A DNA stretch of 64,000 nt, taken from positions 496,001 to 560,000 of the forward strand of contig NZ_SOZH01000004.1 of the NCBI RefSeq assembly GCF_004519295.1. Direction: 5' to 3'. The position numbers and the translations under genes are program-made. Under the pieces are notes generated by a model that saw nothing but the letters and a program-made list of their open reading frames with translations, was not told where the DNA came from and made no database searches. This document shows positions 17,749 to 25,022 of this stretch, piece by piece (position 1 is the first letter of the stretch; the number at the start of each line of letters is the position of its first letter). This DNA is from Cellulosimicrobium funkei. Lineage in GTDB: Bacteria > Actinomycetota > Actinomycetes > Actinomycetales > Cellulomonadaceae.

Positions 17749-19005
17749 ATGTCCCACCAGCACCCGCACCCGACCGCCACCCCCGGCGGGCCGCGACCGG
17801 CGTCCGGCCGCGTCCCGCTGTCCGTGCTCGACCTCGCGATCGTCCCCGAGGGGGCGACGGGCCAGGACGCGGTGCGCCGCGCCGTCGGGCTCGCGCGCGA
17901 CCTCGACCGGCTCGGCTACCACCGCGTCTGGTACGCCGAGCACCACCTGTCGCCCGGCGTCGGCTCGGCGTCGCCCGCCGTGCTCGCCGCCGCCGTCGCG
18001 GCCCGGACCGAGCGCATCCGCGTCGGCAGCGGTGCCGTGCTGCTCAGCACGACGAGCCCGCTCGTCGCCGCCGAGCAGTTCGGGACGATCGCCGCGCTCC
18101 ACCCGGGCCGCGTCGACCTCGGGCTCGGCCGGGCGTTCACGCCGCCGCCGGGGGAGAAGGGGGCCGGGGCTCCGCGGCGGGCCCGGCCGGCCACCGGGCC
18201 GCGGGTCGTCGACGGGCTGTACGTGCCCGGCGCGCCGCCGGCGGACGTCAACGACTCCGTGCTGCGCGAGCGGATCCTCGCGCAGAAGCGGATCGTCGGG
18301 GCGTCGCGCACCCCGGCGAGCTTCCGCGACGAGCTCGAGCTCGTGCTCGGGCTGCGCGCGGGGACCTACCGCGACGAGCGCGGGACGTCGTACGTGAGCC
18401 CGCCCGTCGAGGGCGCCGACTGGGACCTGTGGGTCCTCGCGTCGAGCGCGGGCGAGAGCGCGCGCGTCGCGGGCGAGCTCGGGCTGCCGCTCGCCGCGAA
18501 CTACCACGTGGCGCCGTCGGCGACGCTCGACACCGTCGCCGCGTACCGCGAGGCGTTCCGGCCGGGCGTGCTCGACGAGCCCTACGTCGTCGTGTCCGCC
18601 GACGTGCTCGTCGCCGACACCGTCGAGCGGGCCCGCGAGCTCGCGACGCCGTTCGCGGACTGGGTGCTCTCCATCCGCAGCGGCGCCGACGGCGCGATCG
18701 CCTACCCCGCGCCGGGCACGTCGCCCGCGTGGGAGGACCGCCCGGAGGCGGAGCGCGCGCTCGTCGCCGACCGCGTCGACACGCGCATCGTCGGCGACCC
18801 CGAGACCGTCGTGCGGCGGCTCGAGACTCTGCGCCGCGCGACCGGCGCGGACGAGCTGCTCGTCACCACCGCGACCCACGACGCCGACGACGCCCGACGC
18901 TCGTTCGCGCTGCTCGCCGAGCACTGGTTCGCGGGCGCCCCGGCCGTCGGCGACACGACGACCGCCACCCCCGCCGTCGCACCCGCGCTCGCCACCACCC
19001 GCTGA
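17749..19005 (+). CDS. LLM flavin oxidoreductase (MsnO8/CmoO-like)
   Basis: A 418-aa luciferase-like enzyme. PLSVLDLAIVPEG at the N-terminus, YHRVWYAEHHLSPGVGSASP near 56 and VGSGAVLLSTTSPLVAAEQF near 88 are characteristic of the MsnO8 subgroup, to which B. subtilis CmoO (YtmO) belongs. An insertion after GLGRAFTPPPGEK carries the variable active-site lid. A C-terminal TATPAVAPALATTR tail is low complexity. ATG 17749 follows AGAGGAAGCC. The substrate is presumed to be a sulfur compound because of the riboswitch and neighbours. Confidence 0.85.
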   Translation: MSHQHPHPTATPGGPRPASGRVPLSVLDLAIVPEGATGQDAVRRAVGLARDLDRLGYHRVWYAEHHLSPGVGSASPAVLAAAVAARTERIRVGSGAVLLSTTSPLVAAEQFGTIAALHPGRVDLGLGRAFTPPPGEKGAGAPRRARPATGPRVVDGLYVPGAPPADVNDSVLRERILAQKRIVGASRTPASFRDELELVLGLRAGTYRDERGTSYVSPPVEGADWDLWVLASSAGESARVAGELGLPLAANYHVAPSATLDTVAAYREAFRPGVLDEPYVVVSADVLVADTVERARELATPFADWVLSIRSGADGAIAYPAPGTSPAWEDRPEAERALVADRVDTRIVGDPETVVRRLETLRRATGADELLVTTATHDADDARRSFALLAEHWFAGAPAVGDTTTATPAVAPALATTR

Positions 19006-19032
19006 CGCCACCACCCCGCGAAGGAGACACCC

Positions 19033-19455
19033 ATGACCACGACCCCGCCCCTGCGGGCCGCGACCGACGCCGCCGCCCAGGTCGCCGACGGCGCGCTGCT
19101 GATCGACGTTCGCTCGGCCGGCGGTCGCGCCGCGCACGGCGAGATCCCCGGCGCCACGCTCGCCGACCGCGACGACCTCGACGCGCTGTTCGGCCCCGCC
19201 GACGCCCCGGTGATCTCGCTCGACACGCCCGTCGTCGTCGTGTGCGGGTCGCCCAACGGCTCCGGGCCGGTGGCCGAGGCGCTCGCACGCCGCGGGTACA
19301 CGCACGTGTCCCACGTCGACGGCGGCTTCCCCGCGTGGAAGGAGGCCGGCCTCCCGGCGTCCGACCCGGTCGACGGGCCCGCTCCGTCCTCCGAGCCGAC
19401 GTCGTCCGCGGATCCGTCGGTGCCCTCGAAGCAGACGGCGCCCGCCGCCCCCTGA
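19033..19455 (+). CDS. Rhodanese-like sulfurtransferase
   Basis: A 140-aa single-domain rhodanese. LLIDVRSAGGRAAHGEIPGA near 22-41, the active-site loop VCGSPNGSG with nucleophile Cys71, and YTHVSHVDGGFPAWKEAGLP near 93-112 are the family pattern. The loop starts with Cys as in sulfane-sulfur transferases. The last 25 residues are a Ser/Pro/Ala tail. It is 27 bases after the CmoO-like gene with AAGGAG ahead of its ATG. It would accept or pass on sulfur released by the monooxygenases; the acceptor is unknown. Confidence 0.9.
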   Translation: MTTTPPLRAATDAAAQVADGALLIDVRSAGGRAAHGEIPGATLADRDDLDALFGPADAPVISLDTPVVVVCGSPNGSGPVAEALARRGYTHVSHVDGGFPAWKEAGLPASDPVDGPAPSSEPTSSADPSVPSKQTAPAAP

Positions 19456-19537
19456 GCCGACACCCGTGCGCCGTCGCGCACGTCCGGTCCGCGAACCCGC
19501 ACCCCGAACCACCCGCACCGACACCACGGAGACCCTC

Positions 19538-20653
19538 ATGCCCGTCGAGTTCCTCGGCATCGCCACGACCAACGACGCCTCGGAGACCACCGAGCGCACG
19601 ACCGCCGCGTTCGACCCCGCCTACCTCGAGCGCCTCGTGCGTGCGCACGAGGACAACGGCTGGACGCGCGTCCTCTTCGCGTACGGCTCCTCCGGCCCCG
19701 AGCCCGCCGCGCTCGCCGCCTACACCGCCGCGCGCCTGCAGTCGATCGAGCTGCTGCTCGCGCACCGGCCCAACGTGTCCTACCCGACGTACGCCGCCAA
19801 GACGTTCGCGACGCTCGACCAGCTCTCCGGCGGGCGGCTCTCCGTGCACTTCATCACCGGCGGCAACGACCACGAGCAGGGCCGCGAGGGCGACACGCTG
19901 ACCAAGGACGAGCGGTACGCGCGCACCCACGAGTACATCCAGATCGTCAAGCAGGCCTGGTCGAGCGCCGAGCCGTTCGACCACCACGGCCCGTTCTACG
20001 ACTTCGACGACTTCGTGCTCGACGCCAAGCCGTTCGAGGGCCGCACCCCGACCATCTCGTTCGGCGGGTCGTCGGACGCCGCGTTCCGCGTCGGCGCGGC
20101 CGAGGCCGACATCTACGCCGTCTGGGGCGAGCCGCTCGACCGCACCGCCGAGCAGATCGCGCGCGTGCACGCCGAGGCAGCTGCTGCGGGCCGCGCGACG
20201 CCGCCGCGCATCCACGCCGCGTTCCGGCCGATCGTCGCGCCGACCGAGGAGCTCGCCTGGGAGAAGGCGCACCGCATCCTCGACCGGATCGAGGCGCGCA
20301 AGGCCGCCGCCGGGGGGCAGCTCAGCCGTCGGCACCCGATCGACAAGCCCGAGAACGCGGGTTCCCAGCGCCTGCTCGAGATCGCCGCCCAGGGCGAGCG
20401 CTTCGACACCGCGCTGTGGACCGCGACCGCGAAGGCCACCGGCGGCGCCGGCAACTCCAACGCGCTCGTCGGCACGCCCGAGCAGGTCGCCGAGGCGCTC
20501 CTCGCCTACTACGACCTCGGCGTCCGCGTCATCTCCGCGCGCGGCTACGACCTGCTGGACGACGCGGTCGACTTCGGTCGCTACGTCATCCCGCTCGTCC
20601 GCGAGGAGGTCGCGAAGCGCGACGCCGTCGCCGCCGAGGCTGCCGCGGCCTGA
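19538..20653 (+). CDS. SsuD-like alkanesulfonate monooxygenase
   Basis: A 371-aa FMNH2-dependent monooxygenase of the SsuD/MsuD branch, which releases sulfite from sulfonates. Hallmarks: MPVEFLGIATTNDAS start, AARLQSIELLLAHRP near 67, TFATLDQLSGGRLSVHFITG near 89, ARTHEYIQIVKQAWSSAEPF near 128, ISFGGSSDAAFRVGAAEADI near 170 and GAGNSNALVGTPEQVAEAL near 304. SsuD itself is about 380 aa. The ATG at 19538 follows CACGGAGACCCTC. FMNH2 could come from the SsuE-like reductase near 47.4-48.0 kb, itself riboswitch controlled. Confidence 0.87.
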   Translation: MPVEFLGIATTNDASETTERTTAAFDPAYLERLVRAHEDNGWTRVLFAYGSSGPEPAALAAYTAARLQSIELLLAHRPNVSYPTYAAKTFATLDQLSGGRLSVHFITGGNDHEQGREGDTLTKDERYARTHEYIQIVKQAWSSAEPFDHHGPFYDFDDFVLDAKPFEGRTPTISFGGSSDAAFRVGAAEADIYAVWGEPLDRTAEQIARVHAEAAAAGRATPPRIHAAFRPIVAPTEELAWEKAHRILDRIEARKAAAGGQLSRRHPIDKPENAGSQRLLEIAAQGERFDTALWTATAKATGGAGNSNALVGTPEQVAEALLAYYDLGVRVISARGYDLLDDAVDFGRYVIPLVREEVAKRDAVAAEAAAA

Positions 20654-20675
20654 CAGATCGGCGACCCCGCCCCGC

Positions 20676-20735
20676 TTCGGCAGCTCCGGTCGGGTTCGGC
20701 ACCTGCGCGTGCCGATCACGACCGGAGCTGCCGAA
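20676..20735. repeat. Nested inverted repeat between two monooxygenase genes
   Basis: TTCGGCAGCTCCGGTCG (20676-20692) pairs perfectly with CGACCGGAGCTGCCGAA (20719-20735). Inside, TCGGCAC (20696-20702) pairs with GTGCCGA (20709-20715). The 17-bp stem lies 23 bases after the SsuD-like gene and about 50 bases before the next start. It may be an intercistronic terminator or RNA-stabilising hairpin. Confidence 0.6.
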
Positions 20736-20787
20736 CGCGCGGGTACCGGGGCCCCGGACGACGACACCGACAGCAAGGAGCAGGACC

Positions 20788-21885
20788 GTGCGGTTCCAGG
20801 TACTCGACATCGTGTTCAACCCGCCCCACCCCGTGACCGGGGAGGCGGTCGCGCCGTCCGACCGGTTGAACCGGGTCGTCGAGACGGCGGTGCTGGCGGA
20901 GGAGCTCAGGTTCGACTCGTTCGCGGTGGGGGAGCGGCACGCGGGAGAGGTGCTGTCGTCGGCGCCGACGGTGATCCTCGGCGCAGTCGCGGCGCGGACG
21001 TCGCGCATCCTGCTGAGCACGGGCGTCACCGTGCTGTCGCTGCTCGACCCGATCCGTGTCGCCGAGGACCTGGCGACGGTCGACCAGCTGAGCCGCGGGC
21101 GGCTGGAGATCGTCATCGGCAAGGGCAACGAGGTGCTGCAGTACCCGCTGCTCGGGCTGGACCTCGACAAGCAGTACGAGTACCTCCAGGAGAACTACGA
21201 GCTGCTGCGGCTGCTGCTGTCCGAGGAGGACGTGAGCTGGACCGGGCGGCACCGGCACGCGCTGGAGCACGCGACGACGCTGCCACGGCCGTTCGCCGGG
21301 CCGTTCCGGATCTGGCACGGGTCGGCGACGTCGCGCTTCGCGGTCGACCTCGCGGCCCGGTACGGGGACCCGATCGTCAGCGCCAACGCGTTGCAGCCGC
21401 GCGAGAACTACCAGGTGCTCATCGACCGCTACCGCGAGCAGTACGCGGCGCACGGGCACGACCCGGCGTACGGGTTCGTCGGGTCGGGCTCGGGCGGGCT
21501 GTTCCTCGCCGACACGACGGAGGAGGCGATCGAGCAGTACCGCCCGATCTACGAGGGCCAGGTCGCGGCGGCGGCGCGCCGGGGGTACGGGCCGGACGCC
21601 GTCGGGAAGGCGCCGAGCTTCCGGACGGTCGAGGACGCCGTCGAGCGCGGGCCCGCGCTCGTGGGGTCGCCGGAGCGCGTGGCCGAGAAGATCCTCGACT
21701 ACCACGCCTCGTACCGGCACGACCTGCAGTCCGTCTCGGTGAACCACCTGATCCCCGCGGCGCAGCAGGAGGACGTGCTGCGCCGGTTCGCGGAGGAGGT
21801 CGTGCCCGTCGTGCAGGCCGAGGTGAAGACGGACCTGTGGAGCCCGGCCGACACCCGCCGCGCGGCGGGCTTCACCGCGACCTGA
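20788..21885 (+). CDS. LLM-class flavin-dependent oxidoreductase
   Basis: A 365-aa luciferase-like protein. MRFQVLDIVFNPPHPVTGEA at the start, FDSFAVGERHAGEVLSSAP near 44, ILLSTGVTVLSLLDPIRVAE near 74 and QLSRGRLEIVIGKGNEVLQY near 100 are typical. SATSRFAVDLAARYGDP near 180 is the substrate-facing segment. A GTG start with AAGGAG eight bases upstream is used. Wobble choice is slightly looser than in preceding genes. It closes the sulfur locus; a short gap and then the secreted-protein island follow. Substrate unknown. Confidence 0.83.
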   Translation: MRFQVLDIVFNPPHPVTGEAVAPSDRLNRVVETAVLAEELRFDSFAVGERHAGEVLSSAPTVILGAVAARTSRILLSTGVTVLSLLDPIRVAEDLATVDQLSRGRLEIVIGKGNEVLQYPLLGLDLDKQYEYLQENYELLRLLLSEEDVSWTGRHRHALEHATTLPRPFAGPFRIWHGSATSRFAVDLAARYGDPIVSANALQPRENYQVLIDRYREQYAAHGHDPAYGFVGSGSGGLFLADTTEEAIEQYRPIYEGQVAAAARRGYGPDAVGKAPSFRTVEDAVERGPALVGSPERVAEKILDYHASYRHDLQSVSVNHLIPAAQQEDVLRRFAEEVVPVVQAEVKTDLWSPADTRRAAGFTAT

Positions 21886-21949
21886 CGAGGCATCGGCGCC
21901 CCGATCTGTGGCACCGGGTGTCAGGTACCGAAGAGATCGAGCGCCCTCC

Positions 21950-21978
21950 TTGCAAAATCCCGCAGACCTCGTTACCTT
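21950..21978 (+). promoter_or_regulatory. Candidate promoter of the secreted-protein island
   Basis: TTGCAA (21950-21955) and TACCTT (21973-21978) are separated by exactly 17 bases in a locally A/T-richer gap after the monooxygenase stop. They lie 120 bases before the first surface-protein gene. Read by eye as a housekeeping-type promoter for the tandem genes. Confidence 0.45.
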
Positions 21979-22097
21979 TCACACACCACCGCTGGCTGTG
22001 TGTTCGCTGAGTGCAGCGCTGGGGTCGAGCCCACAGGGGGTGTTCGGCTTCGGACTGTCGCTCGACGCTGCTGTCGGGCGCCCTCGTTGGAGGAGCG

Positions 22098-25022
22098 GTG
22101 GCCTTGGCTCATCGTCGTCTGCCTGCCCATCTCTTCGATGCGCGCCGCGTCGCCATCGCGTCGTGCCTCGCTCTCGTCGCATCGACCATGACCAGCGGTG
22201 CTGTCGCCCTGGCCGAGGAGACCGCCGACGTCGAGGCTGCGCGAGCCTGCGTGGGCTCAGCACCCACCGCGCAGGACGCTGCGGCGTTGGCCAGGTCGTG
22301 CGACCAGGACGTGGAGATCGTCTCCGAGCGCACCGAGTGGGAGACGACCTATGCGACCCCCGAGGGGGCGACGAGGCTCGACATCTCCTCGACGGCTGTT
22401 CGTACGACGGTGAATGGTTCGTGGGAGGCGATTGACACCTCTGTGACCTCCGTGGGGGGAGAGCTGCGCGTGGTCGCCCCTGCGTTCGAGATGACGTTCT
22501 CGGACGGGTCAGGCAGCGAGCCGTTGGCGCGGATCGTCAAGGACGGTCACGAGCTGACCTTCGACGCTCCCTTCGAGCTGACGCCACCGGTGGTCGAGGG
22601 CTCTCGCGTGACCTATCCGGGGGTGCTCGAGGGCGTGGACCTGGTGGTGTCCGTCCATGAGGACGGCACCGGCTTCTCCGAGGTGCTGCGGGTCGAGTCT
22701 CCGGAGGCGGCGGCGAACCCCGCGCTGGCCGAGCTGTCGTTCCCCGTGGCGACCAGCGAGGAGCTCGCCGTCTCGCAGTCCGGGGGCGGCTTCCAGGCTG
22801 TTGACGGGTCCGGGGAGCGGGTGTTCTCCTCGCCGGTGCCGTTGATGTGGGACTCCGCCACCGCCACGCCGAACGAAGCGCCGGGTGGGGCCGCGGCCCG
22901 TCCGAGCGCGTCGTCGCGCATCGCGGCGAGCGGGGACGTCGCGGGGGACGCATCGAGCGCCGACCGGGTCGCCGGGCCGCTGGACGGAGACGTGGTCGTC
23001 GCGATGCCAGCCCAGGTGGAGGAAGGCGCGGTGACCATCGTCCCGGACACGCGGATGATCGATGATCCCGGGACGCAGTGGCCGGTGTTCATCGACCCGA
23101 GCGTCAGCGGAGGGCTCCACGAGCGGACCCTGATCCGGTCGGGAAACCCCGACATCGTGGCCGGGTACAACTGGTCCGGCAACGCGGGCCTCGGACTGTG
23201 CGACCCAGGTACGGATTCGGCGTGCTCCAAGTGGAACGACGTCCACCGACTCATCTACGAGTACAACGGTCTGTCGACGATCGGTTCGATGGCGGGGTCC
23301 GACGTGATCTCGGCGACGTTCTCCGTGTTCGGCGCTCACTCGTTCGGATGCACGCCCACGGGTGTCGAGGCGCACTGGGTCACAGGAATCTCCGCCGGCA
23401 CCACCTGGAACAACTACGGAAACAACTTCTCCGGTCTCCTCCAGGCTCAGTCCGTCGCGCACAAGCCCGCCTGCTCGAACGCACGTCAGATCGAGTTCGA
23501 CGTGACCCGGCTGCTCAGGGGGACCGCGGACGGCGGCTACTCGACGGCGGCGATCGGGCTGCGGGCGTCGAACGAGGGCTCGATGGCTGGTGGCTGGAAG
23601 CGGTACGGGGGCGACGCGACGTTGTCCGTGACGTACAACCGTGCTCCCGCGGTGCCGACGGGCCTGGCGACCGTGAACCCGGACACGGTCTGCAAGGCGG
23701 GGGCTGATCACCCGTTCATCCGCTCTGCCACGCCGTCGCTCCGGGCGAAGGTCTCCGACCCGGACCCGGGGCAGACGGTACGAGCAAACTTTGAGATCCG
23801 CAGGTACTCGGACCACGCGCTGGTGTGGTCCACGAGCACCGGTTACGCCGCGAGCGGGACCACGCTCGGCGCCACTGTCCCCTCGGGCAAGCTCGCGGAC
23901 GGGACGCGGTACCGGTGGTGGGCCTCCTTCACGGACAACGAGGGGCGATCCGGTCCCGCGAACGCGACCGGTTGCGAGTTCACGGTCGACACGACGCGAC
24001 CGGCCACGCCCCCCGTGGTGAAGCCGGTGGAGGGGCAACCGCCTCTGTACCAGAAGGACACGGTCTCTGGTGCGATCGGGAAGACCGGACGCTTCGCGTT
24101 CGAGACGGGTGGCGTCTCGGACGTCGTCTCCTACAAGTACTCCTTCGGGACGGACAGCCTGGACACGCCGATCGCGGCGGGGCCAGGGGCGGTTGTGGCG
24201 TTCACGCCGACGCGCACGGGGTCGCACTCGCTGTGGGTGCAGTCCGTGGACCGCGCCGGGAACGTGAGCGACGTGGAGCACTACCGGTTCAGCGTGACCA
24301 AGACGCCTTCGAACGGTCTGTGGCCCATGGACGAAGGCGCGGGAACGACGGCCGCGGACCTCGAGGCAGGGAACTCCCTGACCCTCAGCGGCGGTGCGGG
24401 TTGGGCGGCGGGCCCGTTGTCGTACCTCGATCCGGCAGATCGGGCCCTGGCGTTCGACTCTGCGGATGACGGCGCACGCACCGCCGGACCGGTCGTCACC
24501 ACGAACCAGAGCTACTCCGTCATGGCCTTCGTGAAGCTCGACCCTGCTGCGACCGGTGGTGCCGCTGCCGCGGTGAGCCAGGGCGGGCAGTTCACGACCG
24601 CTTTCGGGCTAGGCCACAAGAAGGGTTCGACCTGCCCGACGGGTGACGGGAGCTGCTGGGCGTTCTGGACGTACGGGAAGGACGCGCCGAGCCCAGGATG
24701 GTCCACGCCCGTGATGTCCTCGGTGCCTGTCGAGGCGAACGAGTGGGTGCATCTGACGGGTGTCTACGACGACGTCGCTGGCATGATCACGCTCTATGTC
24801 TGCCCGGCGGGTGGTGCGCCCCAGGCTGCAGCCTCTGTCCCCTTCACCGCGACATGGAGCGCGGGCGGCGCACTGGAAGTCGGGCGAGCCTTTTCCAACG
24901 GGACCGCCGTGGACGAGTGGGTCGGCGCGGTCGACCATCTCCGGGTCTACGCGCGCGTCGTGAGCGGGGAAGAGATCCGGAGAGACTGCTCGAAGGCAGT
25001 CGGTCCCGAGTCGGGCGTCTGA
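22098..25022 (+). CDS. Secreted LamG-like surface protein, paralogue 1
   Basis: A 974-aa exported protein. GTG 22098 follows GGAGGAGC; an N-terminal Arg-rich stretch and the hydrophobic VAIASCLALVASTMTSGAVA give a signal peptide. Order: Cys-flanked N-terminal module (ACVGS...SCDQDVEIVSER) with YATPEGATRL and VNGSWEAIDT motifs; a conserved LEGVDLVVSVHEDGTGFSEV block near 175-195; a DNRLRE-like segment near 325-510 with paired Cys; an Ig/FN3-like region near 515-730; and a C-terminal LamG/concanavalin fold from NGLWPMDEGAG near 738. No LPXTG motif. It is first of three tandem paralogues upstream of an RHS gene. Surface adhesion or delivery support is a guess from context. Confidence 0.8.
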   Translation: MALAHRRLPAHLFDARRVAIASCLALVASTMTSGAVALAEETADVEAARACVGSAPTAQDAAALARSCDQDVEIVSERTEWETTYATPEGATRLDISSTAVRTTVNGSWEAIDTSVTSVGGELRVVAPAFEMTFSDGSGSEPLARIVKDGHELTFDAPFELTPPVVEGSRVTYPGVLEGVDLVVSVHEDGTGFSEVLRVESPEAAANPALAELSFPVATSEELAVSQSGGGFQAVDGSGERVFSSPVPLMWDSATATPNEAPGGAAARPSASSRIAASGDVAGDASSADRVAGPLDGDVVVAMPAQVEEGAVTIVPDTRMIDDPGTQWPVFIDPSVSGGLHERTLIRSGNPDIVAGYNWSGNAGLGLCDPGTDSACSKWNDVHRLIYEYNGLSTIGSMAGSDVISATFSVFGAHSFGCTPTGVEAHWVTGISAGTTWNNYGNNFSGLLQAQSVAHKPACSNARQIEFDVTRLLRGTADGGYSTAAIGLRASNEGSMAGGWKRYGGDATLSVTYNRAPAVPTGLATVNPDTVCKAGADHPFIRSATPSLRAKVSDPDPGQTVRANFEIRRYSDHALVWSTSTGYAASGTTLGATVPSGKLADGTRYRWWASFTDNEGRSGPANATGCEFTVDTTRPATPPVVKPVEGQPPLYQKDTVSGAIGKTGRFAFETGGVSDVVSYKYSFGTDSLDTPIAAGPGAVVAFTPTRTGSHSLWVQSVDRAGNVSDVEHYRFSVTKTPSNGLWPMDEGAGTTAADLEAGNSLTLSGGAGWAAGPLSYLDPADRALAFDSADDGARTAGPVVTTNQSYSVMAFVKLDPAATGGAAAAVSQGGQFTTAFGLGHKKGSTCPTGDGSCWAFWTYGKDAPSPGWSTPVMSSVPVEANEWVHLTGVYDDVAGMITLYVCPAGGAPQAAASVPFTATWSAGGALEVGRAFSNGTAVDEWVGAVDHLRVYARVVSGEEIRRDCSKAVGPESGV

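Noticed and set aside
20709..20787. Upstream start for the last monooxygenase
   Set aside because: The GTG at 20788 has AAGGAG at the right distance, whereas the upstream frame crosses the nested inverted repeat and lacks protein-like character.
22011..22097. Earlier start for the first surface protein
   Set aside because: Residues before GTG 22098 are not conserved-looking and the signal peptide is better placed from 22098, which has GGAGGAGC before it.
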